Origin: Anticarsia gemmatalis
Lineage: Eukaryota > Arthropoda > Insecta > Lepidoptera > Erebidae
Direction of reading: 5' to 3'
Assembly: GCF_050436995.1 (NCBI RefSeq)
Contig: NC_134763.1
Span: forward strand, 2,294,001-2,358,000
Length of the DNA stretch: 64,000 bases
This document shows, in pieces, positions 10,610 through 22,172 of this stretch. Position 1 is the first letter of the stretch; every line of letters begins with the position of its first letter. The notes below the pieces were generated by a model. That model was given only the letters and a program-made list of their open reading frames with translations, had not been told where the DNA came from and did not search any database. Position numbers and translations under genes: made by a program.

Positions 10610-13600
10610 ATGTCAAATCAAACCTACAACGAACTACTAGTCGAAACATCAGAACTCATAGGAGAAGCTACTCAAGCGGATGAAGCGCTTTATGAAGCTG
10701 GAACCGCTGACAGAGCGACTCTTCTACCAATCCTTCTAGAACTACGAGTGAGATACACTATATTGTTAAGAAGACTGGACTCAGTATACGATCAACTGCT
10801 GCAGCCGCAGAAGCGCTTGATTGTGAAAAGGTTGCTTGAAGCGTGTTTGGGAAGATTGGTGGAGATCAAACATGATCTAGTGGAGATGAGGCTGTCTGAT
10901 CATACTTTTGATGATGATGAGGTAAGTCTACTAATGCAAGAAGACTCAATAAAGTTGTAGTGATTATTAGACATTTCTGGTAAGTGGTTTCATGTCCAAG
11001 TATGATTTTTGGGACGTGCAACAATCGAAGAACAAGATATTTTTTTTTTAAATACGGGTTTTTAATATAAGTATTGAGGCAACAATTGATGTGGCTTAAT
11101 GGTAACATAGCAACCTCTTTCACTATCATGTTTTGAGTCATCTATCGCTGATAACAACAGAAATCAATAAATTTACAACTTGTTTACAACGATTGGTTAC
11201 CATGATGAATGAATTACTATACCAACGTTTTCCTCCTAATATACTGATCGTTAACCAACAATTTTAATTATCAGGCCCTGGTAAAATTACAAGTAACTCC
11301 GCATGAAGCAGAACCCTGCATCCCTCAATTCTTCATCAGAGAACGAGAAGACGAGATAGAACAAAGACGGCAGTTCATCCTAGATACTCTAAGAAAACTG
11401 GGATATGAGCCACCAAAACCCCCGGCTTTGGTGCTAACAGAGCAGCAAGCGGTGATCATTATACAGAGCCATGAGAGAGCTAGGCAAGGAAGATTGAGGT
11501 AAGGAAAATGTTTAAAATCTATGAATACAAGAGAAAGGTATATATAAAACATAGATCATTATTAAAAAAAAGCTATTACCAAGAAAAGCTAACTCACAAA
11601 TCAGGCCATAAGGATGACTGAAAAAACAGTGGAGGCCTTTACCCAGCAGTGGGACAGTACATGTTAACAAAAAGAAAACCACTAAGTACTTTAAGGTCCT
11701 TCGTGCAATCTCCAATACTCCATGATTTTAATTTTGTATGACTGTAACCGCTTGAAGACTAAAATCGTAAAATCTTGTGTATCAAGAGTCTAAAAATAAT
11801 AGTAATGGTTTCTATAGCAACGGCCTACGTACGAAAACATTAGACACAAAAAATATACATACATAGCTTAGAAACAAACTTATATAGTGTTAAATACTCA
11901 TTTATATTATTACTCTACGAGTAAAAGTAATTATTGTTATATTTATTTTGGGCTATAAATATTAACGACTACTAAACCACAAATAATGATGACAAATAAT
12001 TTTCGCAAAAAGCAAAAACAAATAAAAGTATATTGTATTGAAATACTCATTTGTTAAAAGGACTGCGGTCGGACAAATTAATTATTTATCGTTTTGTGGA
12101 TAAGCGGGTGTTGTTACTGATTAATGAAAACAACTATGATAAATATGAATTTATTAAAAATGTCGCAAAATAGAATGTTCTTTGATTTTATTTTTCGATG
12201 GGAATAAAAATCGAAATGGTATTATTTGCAAAATTATGAATTTTTGGGGAGACTTCGCATATTTATAAGCAAACTTAAGCAGTGTTTATTTCAAAGAAAC
12301 AATATTTTTACCTAATAATGTCCCATTGCACACGCTTTAGGCCCGAATATTCTGAAAGTCTTAACCTTGTCCCATCAGGGGGAGAATATTCGGGGTTCAG
12401 ATCCAACATGTTGGCCTGTTACTAAACATTAATTCAACGTATTATTTTTTGTCCAGAGGCCAGTTCATGAAAGAAATCCGTTTACTGAAAGAGAAAGGAA
12501 GAGATCAGAAGGGTGAGATGTCTGCAACCGCAGCGACTGCTATACAAAAGGTTTGGAGAGGTTTCATTGCTAGGAGATGTACTAAGAGAAGAAAAAAAGA
12601 AGAACAGCTACTTATTGGCATGGAACTGCCTCCGTATATGGAGTCAGAAGCTATCAAGAAGGCTGAAGAAGTAAGTAATTAATAACATATACAATAGTAT
12701 AGAGTCAAAAATAACTACACATATGTATGATGATTTTTATTGTTGTAGTTTAGATTACGCATGAGGCGGATAGCCAGTTGCGCTTACCGGTCTGACATAG
12801 ATCTGTGGGTGAAGCAACCGTTGGCGCGGTCATTCTATAGATGGGTGACCGCATAGTGGTATTTGAGCTGGGCGTCTCCGTGCTTCGGAGGGCACGTAAA
12901 AAGTCGGTCCCGGTTGTTGTATACTAAGATAACAGTCGTTAAGCCATGTCAAAGGCCTTACGGGCGGCTTGAACAACTTTGACACTAGGTTGACCACTAA
13001 CCATACGATATGAATGAATGAATGATTACGCATGGGGTGAACTCCAAATTGCTGACACTGAGCACGGTGTGTCTTATCACAGCTGAAACAGGACCACACT
13101 TATTTATTTAAAGTCTGATCCATAAATCGTAGCCCTGTCTCTGTAGTTTCGTTTTTATGGTTACTGAGTCTAAATTATCTCTCGGGTTTCAAACTTGTTA
13201 TTACTTTTAGTATTTTGAAAAGAAATAATAATTTCTTACACTCGTGGTACAAGTCCTATTATTATCTAAATAAAATGTTTTAGGTCCAAGAATACCGTCG
13301 CAAGTTACAAAAAGAACGACAGAAAGAATACGAAACCGCTTTAGTCACGATTGAAGAGTCTCTTAGAGCGCAGCACGGAGCTAAGATCAATGAACAGATA
13401 GGAGATGAGCTGAGGAGATGGATCAGGGAGTACTATGAGAGGACTGAGAGGTTCCCTGAAATGCCTTCTGAAGAAAGCGGTGGAAGTCGAGCTATGTATA
13501 GTCGACAAGGTAAATCTTAAAACGTAAAAACTTTAGACATTAAAGAAAATAAATAAATACTTTGGCTCATCACCTTCTGTATAAATATCGGTTAGCCTAT

Positions 13601-16600
13601 CAGGCAGACTTCTGACTTCATACATTAGTTGCAGCTTTATCTAATGGATAAGTTATCGGACACCTATACATATCATTTGCGTGTTTCTTTTATCCATTAT
13701 TGTATTGCTATATTTTTATATTTAGTGTATAATATTGCAATATGTAACTGCTCATAGGTACTGGGATGGACAGTGAACTAAGTAAGTCATCTCCCGTATC
13801 ATCTAAAGAATCAAAGAGAAGTAAAGAGAGTAAAGACAAGAAAAACAATAAAAATGAGGAGAACGGTAAGAATAAAGAAGAACCGGAGGATTTTAATACG
13901 TACAAGTGTATGACGTCAGCATTCCTGAAAGACATGACCGGGGCCAATGAAGAGTAAATATTATTTTCACAAAATGTTTGTAGCGGCAAAAAAGTTTGTA
14001 GCAATCTTACCAAGTGGAGATCTTTTATTCTCTACGGGCACCCGTTTGAGCAATGTGTGGTTTAAATGTATGTGTACTTTTTGGAAAATATACCTTTATA
14101 TACTTGTCAAATGGGTATCACAACCAAACAATGAAATTCTTATGGCAATCATATCCATAACATACAGTAGAGTAACCACTACAAAGCAATACAATGCAAA
14201 ATAGATTTACATTCTTTTGAATTCTATTATCACTTGATTTTTTGTTCAAAATCATACAAAAATCAGGATATTAGTTAATGTTTTCTTTTTACTCAGGTAC
14301 GAAGATATTTGGAAATACAAAGACGACGCAGACAATCCTCACGAGAGATACTATGGAGACATGATCGAAAGAGAGAAAATGGTCAAGATAGAACAGGAGA
14401 TAAGGAAGATTGTTGATGAGATGATGCGAAGTGAACTTGAATTGCTTCAGGCTGCTTATGACAGAGATAGGGCTCAGAAAGGGAAAAAGTCGAAGAAACA
14501 ACAGAAAAAGGTAATGCCAATTCCACAATAATAATAAGCACCTGACTGTTATAGTCCGACAGCTTAGTAGAGAGCCTTAGAATGATAGATTTATCTTAAG
14601 TTTCAACGAGTATATTATGTCCAAAAAAGAAGCTATGGCAAACAGGCAAGCGCTGCATAAATAAGTCTCTAAGTAAGAAAGGTGATTAGGCCCTTAGGTG
14701 CAACTCTAGTTCAACATTTCTAATCCTCGACTACTTACGTGGGAGACTTACCTTATGTTATTTAAAGAAATAATAGTTTTTTTTTATTTAATCTATCACT
14801 GAAAGTATACCTATATCGATTCCAACATTTAATTTAATTCAACAAATCAATCACGTCACTCAGAAATCTGTCCGCCCCTGTCCAAAGATTTATGTTTGAC
14901 AGGACGAATTTAATTAACGCTATAAAATAAACAGTTGTTTTTGCTTTGACCCATTATTTGTAACTTTATTATTTGAAAGAAAAATATATTATGCTTGAAC
15001 TAAAACTATGCAATAGCGCGTCATCTTACTTCAGCAAGATTAAAAATGTATGCATCTACAAATAATCTTTGGCGCCCATCGTAAACAGCTGAACTCAATC
15101 GAGAAAGAACGTCAAATAAAAATCACAGCTCGAGTGATGAAATATGATTGCAAAGCATAAAATATTAAATGACGGTATTTTTGCAGGTACGCCGTGGTGG
15201 TAAAAAAAGCAAAAAAAAGAAGGAAAAAGATTTAACTCCGGATCGTACAACAGAATCTCTCTTCGAAGAGCTAGTAACAAACGGGATCATAAGACCTTAT
15301 CCTCTCGTAAATATTGATGACTATATCGGAGAGAAGTGTTATGTTGGAGCAGCGTTTAGAGAAGAAGGGCAGGAGGCCGCACCTTGCCTAGGAGATATCA
15401 GGCAGTTGGTGAAAGAATATTGTATACTGCCACTGGGTTCCGAACATGTGAGAAACAATTCGCCGTTGGTCCGATCGGTACTTATTTCAGGTGAGGTTTT
15501 ACATTATTTATGCAATATATTTTCTTTCTTAGAAATTACAATGATCTGGTTCCTCTTTTATCATATACCCCTAAGGTAAGGTTAGTAAGTCCTATCTATT
15601 TCTACCCTGCGGCGTTCAAAGATTATTGCATTTTTTACAAAAGCTTATAATCTAATTATTCGTTATATTATATGATCTTTTATAGTACCTTACTTTAATA
15701 ATAGAGGTGACCTAACCCCATCAGTAGGACATGATTAAGTTAACAATAAAAATCCATTTATAAAAAAAATATTATATAAAGACAATATAAACATTTTTTG
15801 GTAACAGGACCACCAGCATGCGGCAAGAAAATGCTAGTCCACGCAATTTGCACAGAAGTTGGAGCAATGCTATTTGACTTAACTCCCGCAAATATAGTGG
15901 GCAAATATCCCGGAAAGACTGGGTTAATTATGTTGATACATCTGGTGATGAAAGTGTCCAGGCTTCTACAACCTTCGGTTATTTGGATGGATGACGCTGA
16001 GAAGCCATTTGTGAAGAAGATACCTAAGACTGACAAGACGGATCCGAAGAGATTGAAGAAAGACTTGGTGAAGATTATTAAAGGTAGGGAAATATGATTT
16101 TTGATACAAAGGTAGTTCATGATCTTATATCTCCTATTCTCTTTACCTACTTATTTTACTGTTAAAATTCGCTACATTGTATCCCATGATTTGGATATTT
16201 TGATCTACTGTTGTATGCCCTTTCCCTGCTATAGTCTTAATAACTTAAATCTGATCTATTGATATCTAAACGAAGGAGTTATACCTGACTGCTTCTTCTA
16301 ACGGTCTATTCTACATTATACTTTTGCACCTTAACAGGAATTTGCCCAGAAGATCGCGTCATCTTCATAGGCACCAGCAAAGCACCATGGGATGCAGAGC
16401 AGAAACTCCTTTTCCAATGCTATCAGAAGTTCATTCAAGTGCCTCGAGCTGATTATGGAAGCATAGCTTTGATGTGGAGGACCAGGCTGCATAAGGCTAA
16501 TGCTTTGAACCCTAGGCTAGAAATATCTTGTCTGGCGAGGGTTTCGGATTCCTACACCATTGGTAAGTTAAAGTAGCTGAATCTTCTGCATAGATTATTA

Positions 16601-17276
16601 CACAGCTATGACAACTAACTATTATAATCTTGTGGTACCCGAAGCAACATATCAAAGACTCTTTCAAGTTACCTATGTATATTAGAAATTATCGTCACAT
16701 GCCAGTAAGTTCTGAAATAATGTAACTGCAGTCATGGAATTTCATCGTGACGAAAAAATTAAGAAAATGTTTTTACTTATAGATAATAGAGGTTAGAATA
16801 TAACTTTACAATAAATACGTGTTTTTTAGGTACGTTACTTGCTGCATTAGATGCGGTGTTAACAACTAAAAGACGTCTCCAGCTTCGTGTAAGAGCTCTG
16901 ACAGCTACTGAGGTTGCTGTTCAGCTTGCTGCAAAAGAACCCGTGTATGCTGAGCATGTGAGTAATTTACGTATAATCTATACAAAAACTTAATAATCAT
17001 ATAACTAATTATATCTATTTACCCGTTTGCGGGAAAAAGTTATTTTCCTTACAAATCAAAATGAAATGACAATTTTGTAAAGTTGTAAGTTACTGTTTCG
17101 TGTTACCAAGTGTTGTAACTACTGTAGGTACTTTTTTTTATAACCAAAAAATAAACTTTTCATAGGAACAATCAGCTGAAGCTTGGTGGTACAAGACTCC
17201 GATGGAAAGACGAAGACAGAAAATTCTACAACGTTTGGAAGAAATGCAGGTTGAAGCAGAAGCTGCGGCTAAATAA
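10610..17276 (+). CDS. IQCA1: IQ and AAA domain-containing protein 1 / dynein regulatory complex subunit 11
   Basis: Eleven coding exons: 10610-10921, 11275-11498, 12457-12670, 13284-13509, 13758-13953, 14297-14510, 15187-15490, 15808-16083, 16338-16562, 16830-16957 and 17166-17276. All introns are GT-AG, all phases agree, and the joined frame is 2430 nt (809 residues), close to the roughly 820 usual for the family. The start has the insect-like context CAAAATG. Visible parts: helical N-terminus; IQ-like segments near residues 167-175 and 207-218 (IQKVWRGFIARR); Lys-rich linkers near 340-370 and 450-480; Walker A GPPACGKK at 564-571; KYPGK near 596-600; Walker B SVIWMDD at about 620-626; and the rest of the AAA domain to a charged C-terminus. 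The protein belongs to the nexin-dynein regulatory complex of motile axonemes, so in a moth it should act in sperm flagella and perhaps sensory cilia. The non-classical Walker motifs are, as I recall, typical of the family. Introns hold repeats at 11595, 12764 and 14549. Confidence 0.95.
11595..11665 (+). repeat. LINE 3'-end fragment in DRC11 intron 2
   Basis: GGATGACTG, then GTGGAGGCCTTTACCCAGCA and GTGGGACAGTA match the end of a common lepidopteran non-LTR element as I recall it. There is only one copy in the window, so the family is not proven here. Confidence 0.5.
12342..12394. repeat. Inverted repeat in DRC11 intron 2
   Basis: CCCGAATATTCT (12342-12353) and AGAATATTCGGG (12383-12394) are exact reverse complements around 29 bp, about 60 bp upstream of exon 3. 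It could be a small MITE remnant or a hairpin in the pre-mRNA. Confidence 0.7.
12753..13034 (+). mobile_element. CR1/Zenon-like retroelement copy in DRC11 intron 3
   Basis: The insert (12764-13023) matches 5472-5745 in opposite orientation and ends in a GAATGAATGAATGATT tail. It is bracketed by GATTACGCATG at 12753-12763 and 13024-13034, an 11-bp target duplication. Exons on either side are intact, so the insertion appears tolerated. Confidence 0.85.
14549..14578. repeat. Solo terminal arm of the 213-696 MITE family
   Basis: TTATAGTCCGACAGCTTAGT followed by AGAGAGCCTT matches the terminal arms at 213-243 and 666-696. No inverted partner is seen in the rest of intron 6, so this is a fragment. 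Confidence 0.65.
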
Positions 17277-17514
17277 ATATTTTAAGAACTAATTGTTTTA
17301 AGTACCAATTTTATATTAATATTTTATTAAATGTTTCATAGGAAGTAATTAGTTTTCATGTCAAAGCTGCTAAATGGTTTTTTAAAAACGATTGCATTGA
17401 AAAACTATTTTCTATAGATTAAAGTAAGTGTATTGTAATTATGCAACTATTGTATGCTATGTGTTTTAGGTCAAAGCAAAATAATGTTTAAAGATATAGC
17501 TAAGTATTTTAAAG

Positions 17515-17612
17515 AATAAAGTGTGTATTTTTTTAAGGATTTTGTAAGTGGCAAAAAACTATACTAGTTTAAGATTGTAAGTTCACTTAGTAAGATTGTG
17601 CACCTGAATAAA
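17515..17612 (+). terminator. DRC11 polyadenylation signals
   Basis: AATAAA occurs at 17515-17520 and again at 17607-17612, about 240 and 330 bases after the stop codon. Either fits a cleavage signal. Which is used cannot be told. Confidence 0.55.
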
Positions 17613-18224
17613 ATATAAATTTATAACATTCACATACACGTCAGCAGTATCGCTAAATCTTATCCTAACTATTGTTCAAATCAAAAGCTTATTCTTTATG
17701 TATCAGCAAGAGTATTTCATATCCACAGCCATAAAACTGCAGCCATTCTACTTTTATGACTGAATAAGAATCTTCACAATACCACAAAACACTCAATCCA
17801 AAAAAACAAGAAAATAAAAGTTTGGAAACTTCAAAAATCTGTGAAACTCACTCAAAAGAACATTCCGACATTTAAAGTAAGAAACGAAATATTCGAGATG
17901 GAAAAATAAAAAGAAGCATTCGCTCTCCCAAATTTGTAATACTTGGAGCAAAGAGAATCTTCGAATAAAAAGGGTACAACACCTGGCTGTTCTCACGACT
18001 ACCGACCGTAGAAATTAGGGAATAACCGATTGAAAAATCGTGTATTCAAAAAATGGATGATTTATTTAGTTTACGTATTGATTTCTTTTGGATTTTTTTT
18101 TTGAGGGGTGAGTTTGGATTTTCCTTTTTAACGGTGGAGTTGCGAGTAACTGCAGGTTTGCTTTTGATGGTGTATAGTCTGACTACAGGTTTGCTCTGAG
18201 GTTTAAGATAGTAATTTTACAGTT
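17613..18224. other. Non-coding DNA without recognised features
   Basis: AT-rich; no gene or named repeat. ACAGGTTTGCT-like words recur between 18150 and 18210, possibly an older outlier of the tandem duplication that follows. Confidence 0.4.
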
Positions 18225-18503
18225 TGCATGTTTGTATTATGAGTACTAATATTTTGTTCAACATCAGGTTGTTTTAGACTCTGAGTCAATTATGAATTCT
18301 TGTTTGAGTTTCAGTAATAGACGTTTAAACGTTATTCAAATTTTCCTAATTTTAAAGTCCCTGCATGTTTTTATAATAAATACATATATTTTGTTCTACA
18401 TGTGGTTGTTTTAACTGTAAGTTAGCTATGAATTCATGATTGTATTTCAGTAATAAATAATTAATTAAACGGAATTCAAATTTTCTTGACTTTAAAGTCC
18501 CTG
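18225..18503. repeat. Diverged two-copy tandem duplication, period about 137 bp
   Basis: Unit 1 (18225-18361) and unit 2 (18362-18503) share, in order, TGCATGTTT, ATATTTTGTTC, GGTTGTTTTA, TATGAATTC, TTTCAGTAATA, TTCAAATTTTC and TTTAAAGTCCCTG. Substitutions and small indels show that the duplication is old. Confidence 0.8.
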
Positions 18504-19158
18504 TAAAGGAAAAGCCTTCCGTAGCTTGCTGAATAAGCTATCTGGAAGTAATCAGACACTGTAATAACAACCTTTTACTATCAAAGTGCTCATTACCAAA
18601 ATCAAATCATTAAAACCATGCTCCACTAGATGGCAGCACTAGATTTGAATATTCGAAGTGATGTGCAGTGTATACAGTTAACCTGCCTTGTTTATCTGAA
18701 CGAGTACGCTAAATGCTCCTACGGTATGAGCGGTAATGATGATGGATTTGATGCCAATGGCGTTTATAAAATCACTTTCATTATTTTATATGGTTAGATT
18801 AGGGCTTTGATTTGATTTTTTTTTATATTTTGGTAAATACGCCATGGTAATACATTTTAACATCCCATTTAAAGCACAGAAACTTCCATCTTAAGCTAAT
18901 ACTGTGGGGTAAGTAATGGATGCGGTAATATTAATATTTGATACTGATGTTACTTAAATGGGCCTTGAGAAGACTCTTTCGGGGACACGTTAAAAAGTCT
19001 AGATTGTTTTCCTACAGAGAAACGGTAATCAAGCCATTTCAGAGTTATTTAAACTTTTTGAACGATTTTAAGGCTAGGAATTAAAATATGGTTTCTTACA
19101 AACCTCTCAAAGTTGTTCTTTCCATTACAATTGCATAGCAAATATCCAAAATAGTGGC
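18504..19158. other. Non-coding DNA with a CTCF-like site
   Basis: No gene or repeat is recognised apart from the CTCF-like motif at 18623-18638, listed separately. Confidence 0.4.
18623..18638 (+). promoter_or_regulatory. CTCF-like binding motif
   Basis: CCACTAGATGGCAGCA fits the vertebrate-type CTCF core CCASYAGRKGGCRSYR at every position I can check. It lies about 1.35 kb past the DRC11 stop, at the edge of a long gene-poor region, which would suit an insulator. The motif alone does not prove binding. Confidence 0.4.
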
Positions 19159-19168
19159 ATCTAACTAC

Positions 19169-19199
<31 letters not shown>

Positions 19200-20262
19200 C
19201 GTGGCTAATGTTTTATGCATACACCTGCACTCTGGGTTGAGTGCAGGGTTATGTGGGGCTCTCCCGCCAGAAGGGCGGGCATACCCACTAAACCGCCACG
19301 TGTATCCTCACGGCCGCTTGTGGCGGCGTGCGGCGGGATAACTGCCGAAGCATGTACCGCAAGCCGCACGCCACGCGGATACCCCAATTTAGGGGTCCCT
19401 CACAGAGGCTGCCCAAAGCACCCTATTTCCACATGCCGATAGGCCGGACACAACAGCCCATCAGCAACCCTCGAGAGGACCTATTAACTGGACGGCGGTG
19501 TCCCCGTAACCGCCGCCCAAAGGTCCTCACTAAGGGGGAATGCGCCGATCGTGCGCCAGCCGCCGACGACCTACCCGGCGGCGACGCATCTGGGCGGCGA
19601 GGGGATCAACCTCGCGCGCTCTCTCGGCCTCCTCCTATCGCGACATCACTTCCTGACTGAAGGTGATCATCGCCCTCCATGCCGAGGCGTCGCAAACCAT
19701 GGCCCTGACGACGGCCGGCAGCGATAAATCGGCGCCCACCACCGCAACGAGGCGCGCCCTCGGTTCTGTCCACGCCGCACACTCCGAAAGCGTGTGCGCT
19801 GCCGTGTCTTCCACTGCGCCGCAATGATGGCACTCTGCCGTCGGCTCCCTCCGTGCCACCTTCCACAGGTATCGGCCGAAGCAGCCGTGACCGCTAAGGA
19901 CCTGTGTAAGGCAATAGGTGATGACACCGTGCCCTCTACTCGTCCACTCGACAAGGACCGGCCGAATGGCGCCGATGGTTAACACCCCGGCGCTCGGTTC
20001 CTCCAGCCGCTCAGTCCAGGTCCGGAGGACATCACGGCTAGACTCTTGTCTCCACCGTGCAATGGCCTCCGGCTCCGGACCGGTCCCCCGGGATCTAGCC
20101 TCCACTGTCTGGCGATAAACGTTCGCCAAGACTTTGGCTTCCAGATCCCACGGAGGAGTCCCCGCGAGGACGCATGCCGCTTCAAAAGACACAGTTGCGT
20201 AGCCCCTTACGGCCCTGATGGCGAGGACGCGCTGTGGCCTCCGCAAGATATCTAACTACCCT
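19159..20262 (-). mobile_element. R1-clade LINE, 5'-truncated, with target duplication
   Basis: A 1.1-kb GC-rich block lies in AT-rich DNA. On the minus strand it carries the end of ORF2, a 3' UTR of about 330 bp, and a poly(A) seen here as T27 at 19171-19197. ATCTAACTACCCT occurs at 19159-19171 and again at 20250-20262, a 13-bp target duplication whose last T overlaps the tail. Insertion, 5' truncation and poly(A) tail are the marks of target-primed reverse transcription. Confidence 0.92.
19530..20249 (-). pseudogene. LINE ORF2 C-terminus (R1-like) with one premature stop
   Basis: The minus frame is open from the 5' truncation to a TAG at 19635-19637 and continues in the same frame (EEAERAREVDPLAAQMRRRR) to a second stop at 19530-19532. 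The part before the TAG has the usual end of an R1-type ORF2: the RAVRGYATVSFEAACVLAG region after the reverse transcriptase, then a C-x2-C-x8-H-x4-C finger (CHHCGAVEDTAAHTLSEC). The reverse transcriptase itself is lost by truncation. The TAG looks like a single change from a Lys codon, so this copy was probably nearly intact when it inserted. Confidence 0.85.
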
Positions 20263-20754
20263 ACATAAACTAAAACCCACTACGTTATACAGGAATCGGG
20301 AACCACATGTCCACGTTCATATCACTACGCACATGAATTTTAGATTTGCGCAGCCGACCCGCGGCAGGTGATTGTTCGTTAATTTGCGACGAATACTTGC
20401 ATGCTGTATTAGAACTTCGTAAGTGCACTGCAGGTGGGAGTGGGATGGTGATATGGTGTTAGTCAGTGAGTGAAAGAGATGGCACGATTGAGTTAATTAG
20501 GTAAGGTGTGGTGGGCTTCTGAAGGAATGGATTGTCTCTGTATTGTGCTTGAGAGAATTGTTAATCATTATGAGAGTGGTTAAGATTCATCGAGGTGTGC
20601 TAAAAAGGTAATAAGGCCTAATAAGTTAAATATACCTAAATAGTTGGTAACGAAATATGAAAACGTGATCAGCATCTATTAAGAGGCCGTAAAAATAAAT
20701 TATAAGGACATTAAAATTTCAAAAGCTAATATATATAAATATGTACTTACTTAC
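20263..20754. other. Non-coding DNA without recognised features
   Basis: No gene or named repeat. It begins with the second copy of the LINE target duplication. Confidence 0.4.
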
Positions 20755-20973
20755 TCAGTAATATTATAAATGCGCAAGTTTGTAAGAATGTATATACGTA
20801 TTTTTGTTACTCTTTCACGCAAATACTACTAAACCGATCACGATGAAGTTTGCTATAAAGGTAGCTGAAGACCCAGAATAACACATAGGCTACTTTTTAT
20901 CCCGGAGTTCCCGAGAGATCAGGATTTACATGTGAAGGGTTTCCACACGGACGAAATCGCAGGCAGCCTCTAG
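20755..20973 (+). mobile_element. Non-autonomous Helitron, family B
   Basis: TCAGTAATATTATAAATGCG at the left, TACTAAACCGATC and CATAGGCTACTTTTTATCCC inside, and GGACGAAATCGCAGGCAG before CTAG (20970-20973), which is followed by T. The layout matches the copy at 4322-4528. The first few bases have diverged. Confidence 0.7.
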
Positions 20974-21993
20974 TTATGTTTAGGTGAAAAATTATATAAA
21001 CACGCCTTTGCTTACTTCTTTGGTTTATAATCTAATGCACAAAACTCAACTCACACAAGAAACGTAGTACAAAAGGGAACAAAATCAGTATCAAAGGATC
21101 TAAACGTTGAGTGTAAGTGGGAAACATTTCTCAGTACAAAGGTCCTACTAACAAGTTGCTAACGCAGGTTTTTTTTCCCTCTTGTTTTTTCTTTAGTAGT
21201 GTTCACCTTTGTGACTCAAATGGAAAACAGTTAGCTTTTTATTAGAACGATTTTCGCTGGATTGCTTGATGAAGATTTGTAAAGTGAAGGAATTGTAGGG
21301 TGGGATAGTATAGTTTTAAGTTGGAATGGCTAGATTGCCTTTTCAATTCTGTCAAAATATTTTGTATCAGCAATAAATAATCAAAATTGAAAACGAGTAT
21401 ACCAATAGTATAAGTAATAGTTTACAGTTTTTAATCAAAAAAAGAAAAGTATTTTTCACCTATGAATGGAACACGTCGCGATTAATCTACTATAATAATA
21501 TGTATTTATATTAAGTAGGTATAATATATTTAACTTCTTAAAATAGGTTTCCGAATGAAACTCTGAATTCATTAGCTTCCAAACACTTTATTTTGAGGTT
21601 TAACAGCAGTGGCATTTGCGCCACACAATTTACTATTCTTCAGTATTATAAATTATTTTCAATATTAAACTAAAAAGAAGATATTACTACTACATATACC
21701 TAATGCCATTTCAGTACAAAGACAGTATTCTTGTTTATTTCCTCAGAGAGTTGTCGCGAGCAAATACCTGTAGATCTGAGTGGATTGTCAGGATTCCTTT
21801 TATCTGTCTAAAAATAAATCGATCTATTGTTTACCTACCTATTGTTAAAATATTATTATAATATCATCAATACCTAACATAAAAAATAAATCAGAAAAAA
21901 GAAATTATAGGTATTTAAATGTAGATCGAAACAGAAGACAGTTCTGATATTCCTTTAAAAACACGCACATCTCAGTTAACTTCATCTAAATAT
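20974..21993. other. Non-coding DNA without recognised features
   Basis: AT-rich; no gene or named repeat. Confidence 0.4.
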
Positions 21994-22172
21994 ATACTCT
22001 GCTCCTATTGGTCGTAACGTGTTGTTATATAGGCTATAACCTTACTCGATAAATGGGCTATCTAACACTGAAAGAATTTTTCAAATCGGACCAGTAGTTC
22101 CTGAGATTAGCGCGTTCAAACAAACAAACAATCAAACAAACAAACTCTTCAGCTTTATAATATTAGTATAGA
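21994..22172 (-). mobile_element. Helitron family A, 3'-truncated
   Basis: Compared with 30608-30883 it keeps the 5' half (TCGGACCAGTAGTTCCTGAG, GCGCGTTCAAACAAAC, AATATTAGTATAGA at the right end, followed by T) but lacks the CTAG end. Confidence 0.75.

Noticed and set aside
19205..20255. Multiple plus-strand frames in the GC-rich block
   Set aside because: They are shadows of the minus-strand LINE ORF2 tail and 3' UTR; none has a domain.
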